From assembly GCF_001282945.1 (NCBI RefSeq), contig NZ_CDMG01000002.1, forward strand, positions 151,039 through 215,038: a stretch of 64,000 bases of DNA, in the 5' to 3' direction. How positions within the stretch are numbered: the first letter of the stretch is position 1; the number at the start of each line of letters is the position of its first letter. Made by a program: the position numbers and the translations under genes. Origin of the DNA: Helicobacter ailurogastricus (GTDB lineage Bacteria > Campylobacterota > Campylobacteria > Campylobacterales > Helicobacteraceae). The notes under the pieces were generated by a model, which was given only the letters and a program-made list of their open reading frames with translations, was not told the DNA's origin and ran no database searches. Of the stretch, positions 1 to 7,587 are shown piece by piece.

Positions 1-5
1 TGGGT

Positions 6-752
6 TTAAACAAAGGTTTCCCCCCCCCCCCCCAGATTGAGGGCATGCTCAAGCTGCATTTTAGCCCGCTCTAGGGCTTCTTTGGCTTGGGCGCGCAAAG
101 TGAAGCTATTTTGAAGGTGTTTAGCGATGTTCTCTTGAATGGGGGTGGGGATTTTGGGGATATAAAGTTTTCTAATGGTGGGTAAGTCTGTATTCTGGCG
201 CACGCTGGCTTGGGCAATGTGGCGTTGCAAATACCAATTTTTGGCAATGTCTTGGATATAAAGGGCGATATAGAATGGGTTGAAATGGGGGTCTTTTAGG
301 CGGACGCGAATCGTGAAAGAAGCAAAGATATAGCCCTCTTGTTCTTGAGAAACAACGCCCACATCGCCCACCGTGCCCATTTGGGAAATAATAATGTCGT
401 TTTTCTGTGTGAAAAATTTAGAGGCGAGTTTTTGGGTGTCCTTAATGCAATCTAAACGCCCGCTAATGCTTAAGTTTTTGAGATTTAAGCCCTTAATGTA
501 GGGAATGCCCTCATCGCGCCCACAATAGGGACTTGTGGGGACAGAGCCATAGTTAATGTGGCTACAAATATCCTCTAGGAGCACAAAGCCGTGTTTTTTG
601 AGTTGCGCCTCTGCCCTCTCATACTTTTCTTGGTAAAACTCCGCGTCCAAACGCCCGCTACTGCCTAGACTTTGTTTTAAGGTCTTGATACTGTGGTTTC
701 TTTGGTTTAAAAGCAAAGTTTCTAGCAAAAGCCACTGGGCTAAACGCGCCAA
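6..752 (-). CDS. Half-length HsdS-like specificity protein (third target-recognition domain)
   Basis: About 248 residues with one target-recognition domain. It holds the repeat signature GRLDAEFYQEKYE and the C-terminal conserved helix region with PKIPTPIQENIAKHLQ, both matching the second half of the HsdS just upstream. The first possible start is TTG at 752, but the frame stays open upstream to about 836, inside the G-rich run that ends the neighbouring hsdS. It may therefore be made mainly as a C-terminal extension of that protein after a tract slip. The 3' end runs through a G14 tract and stops five codons later; other tract lengths read out of the window. A half HsdS can act as a homodimer, but function here is inferred. 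Confidence 0.75.
   Translation of the reverse strand: MARLAQWLLLETLLLNQRNHSIKTLKQSLGSSGRLDAEFYQEKYERAEAQLKKHGFVLLEDICSHINYGSVPTSPYCGRDEGIPYIKGLNLKNLSISGRLDCIKDTQKLASKFFTQKNDIIISQMGTVGDVGVVSQEQEGYIFASFTIRVRLKDPHFNPFYIALYIQDIAKNWYLQRHIAQASVRQNTDLPTIRKLYIPKIPTPIQENIAKHLQNSFTLRAQAKEALERAKMQLEHALNLGGGGETFV
20..33 (-). repeat. Homopolymeric G14 tract (C14 on the plus strand) at 3' end of hsdS-like gene
   Basis: Fourteen consecutive Cs on the plus strand lie inside the last codons of the minus-strand HsdS-like frame, giving four Gly codons before Glu-Thr-Phe-Val-stop. Tracts of this length are classic slipped-strand mutation sites in Helicobacter. Changing the length replaces the stop with frames that remain open to the window edge. 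Confidence 0.85.
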
Positions 753-786
753 ATGGCGGGCACGCTTTAGATGGGCTTTGATTTCT

Positions 787-2214
787 TTAAAGACCTCCCT
801 TTGGAGTTGTTTGGAGGTTACCCCCCTCCCCCCCAGTTAGGGCGTGTTCAGCCCCAGCTTTGGCTTGGGTTAATAACACTTTTGCTTGCTCGCGGTGCTT
901 AAGGCTCTCTTGCAAAAGCGCAGCGATTTGCTCTTGGATATTTAGGGGGATTTTGGGAACAAAAATATTTTGCATATCTGCATAGGATAAATTAGTTTGC
1001 ACGCCTCCTGTACCTATGCGTTCAAATTGCAATCTCCCCATCACAGAATTGAGGTAAAGGGCTAAAACTTCAGGGATAAAATTTTTAACTCTAATTTTTA
1101 AAATCCTTTGGTTAAGCATGGCTTCGATTTCTGTATGCACCACACAAGCCAAGCCGATACTGCCTGACATCGATATGAGTAAGTCCCCTTTTCGTAATTT
1201 ATCTTTTGGGCTTAATTCTTTAGCTTGAGCGGGTAAGTAAATCACATTTTGAGTATCTAGGGTATTTCTTTTGATATTGTTGATTCGAATCAGCATCAGG
1301 GCGTTGGGTTGCTGTTGTTCTAAGTAATCCACACTTTTAAAGGCAAAACCACTAGAATACTCATGCACTAAATCCTTAAGGGGGACAACACCATTTACAT
1401 ACTCTCTTAAGCAAGTTTCTAGGTGTTCATATTTGCTTTGGTAAAACTCGGCATCAAGCCTACCCGTGCTTAAAAAGCTTTCTTTCAAGCTCTTGATTTG
1501 GTGTTCTTTAAGAGGGGCTTTGGGGGGTGTGCCTAGCTCTTGCTCTAGCAAGCCTTGTGCCTCTTTATAAAGGGCTTTGCTCTGTTCTAAGCAGGCGTGG
1601 GCGTTTTTAACTAGCTGGGCGATGTGTTCTTGAAAGTCTAGGGGGAGAAGGGGGATTAGAAAGTTGTTAAAATTTCTTGGGTAAATTTCAATTTGCCCTG
1701 AAGTACCGCTGTAATAACGATTGATTTGAGCTTGCCCGAATTTTGTTTGCAGAAACACCATTAAAAAGCCCGGCAATAATTTTTTATAATCTTTGACAAC
1801 TAAAATGTTGATATGGTTATCAACGCTAAAGTCAAAATCTAAGAGATTGATAAAAACCCTACCTAGAGTGCCTACGCCTGTTGAGTTTATGAGTATAGCC
1901 TCTCTTGGCACGACTGCACCATAACCTGTTCTTGCGTTTTCATGGTTGATATATTCGTTTCTAACATGCTGGCTATTGATAATTTTTAGCTGACTATTTT
2001 GGTCGTATGTGGGTTGTGAATAGCGGGCATTAAATGAAACAAGATTACGCAAGTATTCGTTTGGCACAGAAAGTAGCTTGTTCTTAATCCCTACCCACTC
2101 TCTTTTAAAATACTCCGCGTCCATGCGCTTGGTGGGGTTGTCGTGTAAAACTTCGCTTAATTTTAAAACGCTGATCTCTAAATGGGGGTAGTTTTGGGCT
2201 AGGGAGTTTGGCAT
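787..2214 (-). CDS. hsdS: HsdS, type I-like restriction-modification specificity subunit (two TRDs)
   Basis: 475 residues with the standard HsdS plan. TRD1 spans about residues 40-210 after the motif RMDAEYFKREW. A central conserved helical region (QEHIAQLVKNAH, then KEHQIKSLKES) leads to TRD2, which starts at GRLDAEFYQSKYE and closes at PKIPLNIQEQIAALLQ. The subunit sets the DNA target for the methylase-nuclease encoded upstream. ATG at 2214 has AAGGAC eight bases upstream and its own extended -10. The frame ends just past a G7AG6 run, and loss of one G (or gain of two) would join it to the half HsdS downstream. It is separated from the HEPN/Abi-like gene by about 180 bp. Confidence 0.88.
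   Translation of the reverse strand: MPNSLAQNYPHLEISVLKLSEVLHDNPTKRMDAEYFKREWVGIKNKLLSVPNEYLRNLVSFNARYSQPTYDQNSQLKIINSQHVRNEYINHENARTGYGAVVPREAILINSTGVGTLGRVFINLLDFDFSVDNHINILVVKDYKKLLPGFLMVFLQTKFGQAQINRYYSGTSGQIEIYPRNFNNFLIPLLPLDFQEHIAQLVKNAHACLEQSKALYKEAQGLLEQELGTPPKAPLKEHQIKSLKESFLSTGRLDAEFYQSKYEHLETCLREYVNGVVPLKDLVHEYSSGFAFKSVDYLEQQQPNALMLIRINNIKRNTLDTQNVIYLPAQAKELSPKDKLRKGDLLISMSGSIGLACVVHTEIEAMLNQRILKIRVKNFIPEVLALYLNSVMGRLQFERIGTGGVQTNLSYADMQNIFVPKIPLNIQEQIAALLQESLKHREQAKVLLTQAKAGAEHALTGGEGGNLQTTPKGGL
821..834 (-). repeat. Interrupted G-run (G7AG6) at the hsdS / half-hsdS junction
   Basis: The plus strand shows C6 T C7. In the hsdS frame it encodes Gly-Gly-Glu-Gly-Gly near residue 463. 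Downstream of the run the -1 frame is open through to the half HsdS at 6-752. A one-base loss or two-base gain here would give a single protein of about 740 residues with three target-recognition domains. Confidence 0.75.
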
Positions 2215-2252
2215 TCAAGTGTCCTTAAGGTTTAACGGCATAAAAACTTGAC

Positions 2253-2263
2253 ATTTTAGCATA
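2253..2263 (-). promoter_or_regulatory. Extended -10 element for hsdS
   Basis: The minus strand reads TATGCTAAAAT about 40 bases before the hsdS start, a plausible Helicobacter extended -10. It suggests hsdS can be transcribed separately from the upstream methylase and HEPN gene. No clear -35 is visible, which is normal for this genus. Confidence 0.45.
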
Positions 2264-2394
2264 AAGATGTTAAAGTATGCGTCATTTATAGGCGGGCCTT
2301 TTCCGCCACTTTCTCAGTAATTTTTAGTATTTCTTTCTTTTTTGCGTTTGGACTTGGCATTTTAAAGATGTCTGTGCCAAAATTAAGTTCATTT

Positions 2395-3195
2395 CTAGGT
2401 GGATTCTTTTCCACCGCTTTCACCACCCGCATAATCCACGAGTTCAGGTGCAAAACTTCCCAGTAAGTCATCTAAAAATAACACGATCTTATCAGGGTGT
2501 AGGCCGACATACAGGTCTTGTGGCTCTGCTTGGGGTTTTTCTTGTTGTTCTTGGTTTTTGTGGTGGCTCTCATGTTTATTGTCTGCAATGTTGGCGTTGA
2601 GTCTAGGATAACCTTTAGGGTTGCATTTGTAAAGGTTTTCAAAATGAAAAGCCCGGTTTCTTAGCTTGCGTAAGAGTTGCAAAAGCAAGTCGGCTTTTTC
2701 ATGGCGTTTGAGATGGGCATTTTTGCGGTGTGCCAAATGGGTTTTAGTGCCAAAGCGGTTTTTATTCTTAAGGTAATACTTTTTAAAGTCTAGGTTATCT
2801 AAAAAACTTGGATTAAAAATTTGGTCATAAATTCTAAAATACTCCACTACTTTAAGCCAAAAGCCCATGCTTTGTTTAGAAACAAGAGTTATTGGGGTTA
2901 TATGGCTTATATCACCCGTTGTTTTAAGGATAATTTTAATGCTAGGATGAATCTCTAATTGTATAGAATTTGTCCGCTCACCACTAATTTTAATGCTTGG
3001 GGGCAGGTGTTGCCACCAATCCCCCACTTTCTCTAAGAGCACGGAGTCTATTTGGTTGCGAATCACCACTTCTAAAATGCCGATCTTGTGGCTTATGCAC
3101 CCTATGAGCGCAAAATTAGCTTCATGCTCGGCTAGACTGGCATAGCCTCTTAAACGCGGGGTTGAAAAAAGCTTTTCTTGGGTGTCCTCCCTCAT
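2395..3195 (-). CDS. Abi_2-like protein with HEPN RNase motif, embedded in the RM operon
   Basis: 266 residues. The N-terminal part (EANFALIGCISHKIGILE, then IRNQI) and the C-terminal LRKLRNRAFHFENL match the Abi_2 / AbiF-AbiD pattern. R179 to H184 forms the R-x4-H motif typical of HEPN ribonucleases, so it is probably an RNA-cleaving abortive-infection toxin. The ATG at 3195 overlaps the TGA of the methylase 3' part as ATGA, so it is translationally coupled to the RM genes. A HEPN toxin lying between hsdM and hsdS recalls the PrrC anticodon nuclease, which sits in a type I locus, but the sequence family differs. A second frame (2286-2471) stays open past the stop and might be a former C-terminus; I do not call it a gene. 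Confidence 0.75.
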   Translation of the reverse strand: MREDTQEKLFSTPRLRGYASLAEHEANFALIGCISHKIGILEVVIRNQIDSVLLEKVGDWWQHLPPSIKISGERTNSIQLEIHPSIKIILKTTGDISHITPITLVSKQSMGFWLKVVEYFRIYDQIFNPSFLDNLDFKKYYLKNKNRFGTKTHLAHRKNAHLKRHEKADLLLQLLRKLRNRAFHFENLYKCNPKGYPRLNANIADNKHESHHKNQEQQEKPQAEPQDLYVGLHPDKIVLFLDDLLGSFAPELVDYAGGESGGKEST

Positions 3196-3704
3196 TGCCA
3201 AAAACTCAAACTCTCGCTCTTGGCAAACTCAATGAACGCCTCGGCGATGCCATCTTGGGTTAATCCCTCGTGGTTAAACAAGTCGTGCTTGACAATCAAA
3301 TGCCCATGTTTGTCTAAAAGGGGGCGGGTTTGCTTTGTGGCGGTTTGGATTGTGGCTTGTTTTTGTTGTGTGGGGTTAAGTTTTTTATATTCTTGCGCGC
3401 TGATTTTGCGCCCTTCAAATTCTATAAAGTTAGCCGCCTCTAGGTTGGGGTAGGTGGTGTAAAAGTCCTCTAGGTTTAATTCTTCTATGCTGGGTTGCCC
3501 TGCTGTGGTGCGCTCTAATTTAACAATCTCTTGTTTGACATAGATTTTATCCCCGGAGTTGTCCTTGCTGGGCTCTTGCATGGTGGCAAAGAAGATATTG
3601 TAATCCTCTTGGTAGGGGCATAAGAGCTCATCCCATTTTTGCACGAATAACACGCTGGTTTTTGTGCCCGTGTGGGGCTTAAAGACATTAGGGTGCAAGC
3701 CCAC
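3192..3704 (-). pseudogene. hsdM: hsdM 3' fragment, separated from its 5' part by a frameshift
   Basis: 170 codons that continue the methylase. They begin LAVVGLHPNVFKPHTGTKTS, the normal sequence following the conserved HIREFIA segment of HsdM, and carry the VLFVQKW strand and the helical C-terminal domain. It lies in the next reading frame after the TAG that ends the 5' part; one extra T in the ATTTAG sequence at about 3711-3716 would restore a single frame. The only initiation codons are internal, so it is unlikely to be a separate gene. Its stop overlaps the HEPN gene start. Confidence 0.8.
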
Positions 3705-3709
3705 TACGG

Positions 3710-5593
3710 CTAAATGCGCCCGTGGTGGGCGATGAATTCGCGGATATGCTGGTCGCTGGCGTTGTTGAAGCGCCCTTGAGGCAACACAATTGCCATGCGC
3801 CCTCCGGGTTTGAGCAAATTTAAATTGCGCTCAATGAAGAGGACATCGCGCGTTACTGTGGGCTGTTCTTTGATTCTAATTTTCTTGTAACCCTCTTTGG
3901 TGGGGACTAGATGTGTGGGGTTATCCAACATCTGCATATAATCCGCATTTTCTGGCAACACCCTAAGCCCCTCTGTGGGTTCTTTGGTTTTTTCTAAATG
4001 CACGCTTTGGCGCAAAGTGTAGTGTTTTAAAATCTCGTTTTCTTTGATATTGCCCGCAAAGGGCGGGTTAGCCATCACAATATCAAAGGCAAATTCTTTA
4101 TAACTGCGCTTATGGTCGTCCTTCTTGCGTTCTTGTTGGGGTAACTTTTTTACAAGGTTGTCAAAATTCTTATTGAAGGTCTTGGTGGATGGATCGATCT
4201 CCTTTTGGGCATGCCACTTAGAAAAATCTAAAGAATTGAGTTTAAAGACATTGCTATGCCCATCCCCGGCAATGAGATTAAGCATTTTAGAAATTCTAGT
4301 GGTGCGGGGGTCAAAGTCAATTGCAAACACATGGTCCTTGACATAGTCAATCGCCTTAGCGTGTTTTTCTTCTGCGGTGAGCATTTCATTTTCAGGCAAG
4401 CCCTCCGCCTTGTAAATCTGCCGCCACACATAAAAGCAGGTGTGGATGGGAAAGCCACAGCTCCCACTAGCTGGATCGATCATGCTCTCATGGGGTTTAG
4501 GATTGAGCATTCTCACGCACATATCAATCACATAGCGGGGGGTGAAAAATTGCCCTTTTTCGCCCTTAGAGTCCTTGTTGGCAAGGTATTCAAAGGCATC
4601 GTCAATCACTTCTAAATTGGAGTTAAAAAACTTGCATTTTTGCAAACTCCCCACACAGATCGCCAAATGATCAGGAGTTAAAGCAATCCTGCTTTCTTCG
4701 GGGAAAATCCCCTGCCATTTTTCGTGGTCTTTAGCCTGTGTAAAAAGTTCTTGTAGCCGTTTGCTGAGACTCTCGTTGGTCTCATTTCTTAGGGCAAACT
4801 CTAAGGGACGCATGTTCTCATATAGCTTTAAAAGTTGCTCTTTACTTGCCCCCTGTGCCTCTAGTTCGTGGTATCTTTTGATCTTGTCCTTATCGTAGCG
4901 GTAGGCTTGCAATTCATCATAAAGCTTGGTAAAAATGAGCTTAAACACCTCTTCAAAGGCGTTTTCTCCGCTATTGGCTAAAACATCATCTTCAATCAAG
5001 AGAATTTTGTCTTTCAAGCTCACCCGATCGCTTTGTAAGATGTCTTGTTTTTGCAAGTCCATATAGGTAAAACTCTCGCTAGATACATCTTGGATGCTTT
5101 GATCGGCTCTTGGCAGATGCCACAATTCGGTAAAGGTGTTTGGGTCTTTGCGTTGCCAAACCATTAAATCGTTGCCATTGCACCATGCCAGCAAGGGTGC
5201 GCCTGTGGCGTGGGCATAGCTTTTAAGTTGGGCGATGCCCTCTTGAAATTGGGGGCTTTTGAGTTCGACCACAATATACACGCTCTGCATGGTTTCATCC
5301 AGCACCACCACATCGGCGCGGTTATTAGCCGATCGCCCAAAATTGACCGGGTATTCTACTCTGATGCGCTCTATTGAGTAGCCATATCCTTGCACCAACC
5401 AATTAATGAAAAGCTGGCGGATCGCCTCCTCTGGTTTGAGCGCGATCTCTTGCTGGCGGACTAGACAACGCACCTTGTGCGTGGGGTTGCCTTTTTTGTC
5501 CGTCTTAGAAATCATACGATCCTCTAGGGCTTTGATCTCTTGACTAGAAAAGCACTTCAAGTTAGAAGTGTTTAAGATTTGGTCTATGCGCAT
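3710..5593 (-). pseudogene. hsdM: Nuclease-methylase fusion (HsdR_N-like plus HsdM), 5' part of a frameshifted gene
   Basis: 627 codons. Residues 1-170 resemble the HsdR N-terminal nuclease fold, with D94 and E110-L-K112 as a PD-(D/E)XK core. Residues 200-340 are helical. Residues 345-627 are an N6-adenine methylase with the AdoMet motif DPASGSCGF (from D373) and catalytic NPPF (N509). The reading frame stops after HHGRI although conserved sequence continues in the next frame, so the intact protein would be about 800 residues. No HsdR helicase gene lies in the locus, so the design resembles BcgI-type (type IIB) nuclease-methylases more than a classical type I system. The 5' catalytic modules look intact. 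A sequencing error or programmed slip is not excluded. Confidence 0.8.
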
Positions 5594-5643
5594 GGAGTGC
5601 CTATTTGTGGGGCATTAACTAAAGGAATGGGAATATGGTGCAT
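5584..5643 (-). CDS. Possible 19-residue leader peptide overlapping the hsdM start
   Basis: A short frame with ATG at 5643 is preceded by GAGGAG at ideal spacing and ends TAG seven bases inside hsdM, overlapping the hsdM ATG at 5593. hsdM itself has only a weak ribosome site, so the leader could feed ribosomes to it by termination-reinitiation. This is inference from layout; the peptide has no recognised homolog. Confidence 0.4.
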   Translation of the reverse strand: MHHIPIPLVNAPQIGTPCA

Positions 5644-5851
5644 TGGAAACTCCTCGGCTCTACAACACAGAGTAAATTGCCTTACTCTTGATTTTATGGC
5701 TTTTATAGAGGGCACATTTTAGCATGGTTTTGATCATTGCTTTACTAGCTTTTTTGGTATTTTGTAGCGAGTTTAGAAGGCGGCTTTTGCGACTCTCTTT
5801 AAACTTTTCGCATACCTTTTTACTTTATATGCTTGAGTGAATGTGGTGTAA

Positions 5852-5872
5852 TAACTCTATAAGTAACTCTAT
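5852..5872. repeat. Two direct copies of TAACTCTAT in the AT-rich accessory gap
   Basis: Two perfect 9-mers start 12 bases apart in the gene-free stretch 5644-6095. They are iteron-like and lie downstream of a broken plasmid initiator gene, but two copies are too few to claim an origin. The rest of the stretch shows no convincing gene, only stop-rich AT-rich sequence. Confidence 0.3.
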
Positions 5873-6095
5873 TTGGAGCGTCCGCTAAATTTTTCACTAA
5901 TGCTTTCAAACACTTTTTCACATAGGCTCAAAGCTTTGGTTTGGAGTGGTTTGCGTGCTATCTAGCGCCGACCCTTTAAAAGTGTGGGCATGTAAAGGGT
6001 TGATACCTAGATTGATCGGACAATTAATTATATAGTCTAAAGACTCACGAGTGCCTAAAGCAAAGTCGATGTTTGTCATTGGACAAATATTTGAT

Positions 6096-6532
6096 TTAAT
6101 CAAAATTAGCCCCTGCCATATTGTTAAAAAGGTCAAGGGTTACCTTATAAAGTCTTGCGTTATCCATGTGCGGATTGCCTGCTAAAGCCTTTAACTCTTG
6201 GGGGCAAAACGGATCACCGTGTCTTTTTTGTCTTTTAGGCGATTAAAAAGGCTAAAGAATAGATTGTTTTCCAATTCACCTAGCATGCCTAGATTAACTT
6301 TGTAGATGTTGTTATGCATCACAACTTGCTTAGGATTAGCTATTCTTGTATTTTTGGCTAAAACGGGGGTGTATTCTATGTCCTCCCCTGTTAGATTTTC
6401 TGTTTTGTTGGGTGCTTTTGGGGTTTTAGCCACTAAGCCTAGTTGTGGCTCTTGTTGTAAAGTTTCTTTGGCCACTTCTTGGGGAATGTGCGCTGGTAGT
6501 GAGGTTTGTGGGGCGTTTTTGGGGTTATCCAC
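6096..6532 (-). pseudogene. Broken plasmid replication initiator (Rep_3 / RepB-like)
   Basis: The frame 6191-6532 ends with NNIYKVNLGMLGELENNLFF and SLFNRLKDKKDTVIRFAPKS, the hallmark N-terminal winged-helix segment of Helicobacter/Campylobacter plasmid initiators. It then stops, but the expected continuation (ELKALAGNP, NARLYKVTLDLFNNMAGANFD) follows in the next frame from about 6203 down to a stop at 6096, and IKYL appears after that stop. One frameshift and at least one nonsense codon therefore kill the gene, and the C-terminal half is missing. The upstream reading frame continues to about 6640 without a normal start codon. It is a relic of an integrated plasmid beside the RM locus. Confidence 0.72.
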
Positions 6533-6654
6533 TTCAGTTGGGGCAATTTGGGCAACTTTTGTAGGCGGTGTGGGGGTTATTTGTATGGTTGAGGGGTTAT
6601 AGAATAGTGCATTTTCTCTTTTTACACCCTCTGTTCATTTCTCTGTCCGTGTGG

Positions 6655-6972
6655 TTAGGACGATTTGTATGTTCTCAATGTAGTCTTAATACCTTTCTCC
6701 AAGCTCTCTCTTAAAGCGGGGCGGGTGGTGCTGTTTAGCTTATCTTCTGAGTAAGCAATAAGTCCTATGAAGTGTTTAGTCCGCTCGCGTTGTCGCTGTC
6801 CCACTCGCTAGACAAAACTATTTGGGCTATCTCTTTGAGGATTTTTACTCGCTCCGTATTAAAGGTTAGCACGCAGAGACGGATTGTCGTTTTGGAGCTC
6901 TAAAGCTATCGTAATGTCTAGACCACCCCTTAAAGCTTTCATCTGCTTATGCAGGAGGGCATCTTCATCCAT
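6655..6972 (-). pseudogene. Decayed gene of unknown family, three reading frames
   Basis: From ATG at 6972 the translation MDEDALLHKQMKALRGGLDI reads on to a stop. Coding-like sequence continues in a second frame (LTFNTERVKILKEIAQIVLS) and then a third (HFIGLIAYSEDKLNSTTRPA) to a stop at 6655. Low-complexity-free, charged, helix-like peptide in consecutive frames is what a frameshifted gene looks like. I do not recognise the family; its place between a broken Rep and other accessory sequence suggests plasmid origin. Bases 6973-7123 hold nothing I can name. Confidence 0.45.
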
Positions 6973-7123
6973 TTTATATAATTTTTTCTTTTAAGCTTTT
7001 ATGCTAAATTTGGAGGGATCTTAGCGTGTTTTTTGAAGAATAACGCTTAATCCCCAATTTATATCCCAAAAACCATTTTTGCTCCAGCCTAGTGGCATTC
7101 TGTCCTTAGGCTGTTGCTCAAAC

Positions 7124-7426
7124 TCAGCAGTGGCGATCCAGCTCACCCAAAAAAGGCTGAAACCTTTTTTCTTCATCACCGCTTATGTAGGCTTTATAAA
7201 TGCCATAGCCCACAGCAGCACCGATTGCAGGAGCAGCAGCCACAACGCCTAAACCAGCAGCCATACCACCGCCCACAACAGACCCCACCGCCGTTAAACT
7301 GCTGGTGATTCCCGTTGCGCCTAAACCAGTAACTCCGGCGGCATAAGCAGCCCCCACAACTCCAGCAGCTCCAGCGGACGCGCCCGTTAAGCTAGTAGCC
7401 GCACTGTCATTGTTTTTGTTAGCCAT
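7124..7426 (-). CDS. Small glycine/alanine-rich membrane-active protein (glycine-zipper type)
   Basis: 100 residues beginning MANKNND. ATG at 7426 is backed by GGAGG five bases upstream, a strong site that favours it over the upstream start at 7438. Residues 15-80 are almost wholly Gly, Ala, Val, Ser and Thr with repeated GxxxG/AxxxG spacing (VVGAAYAAGVTG, VGGGMAAGLGVV), so they can form tightly packed membrane helices. The tail is charged (SGDEEKRFQPFLGELD). Such proteins include bacteriocins, holin-like proteins and glycine-zipper toxins. No immunity or export gene is adjacent, so the role is unknown. Confidence 0.65.
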   Translation of the reverse strand: MANKNNDSAATSLTGASAGAAGVVGAAYAAGVTGLGATGITSSLTAVGSVVGGGMAAGLGVVAAAPAIGAAVGYGIYKAYISGDEEKRFQPFLGELDRHC

Positions 7427-7587
7427 ACTGACCTCCATTGAGATAGTTTTAAAGGCATCTAAATAATGCTTAAATAATAGCGTGAGGTTTTATTTTGTCT
7501 AAGGTTATTTTAATCAGTGCGCCTGCAAATGCCCTGTTTTTGCTTGACCTGTGCTAAACTTCTAGAAACTCTACAAAAGAGGCAAAA

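Noticed and set aside
2286-2471. 61-codon minus-strand frame overlapping the end of the HEPN/Abi gene
   Set aside because: Half of it is the other-frame reading of the Abi gene and it has no ribosome site. It could be a former C-terminus after a frameshift, but the present stop of the Abi gene is already near the usual end of the family.
5594-6095. Plasmid origin of replication
   Set aside because: Only two short direct repeats and AT richness; no array of iterons or DnaA-box cluster visible.
5918-6136. 72-codon minus-strand frame after the broken Rep gene
   Set aside because: Partly overlaps the Rep remnant in another frame and shows no recognisable family or start site.
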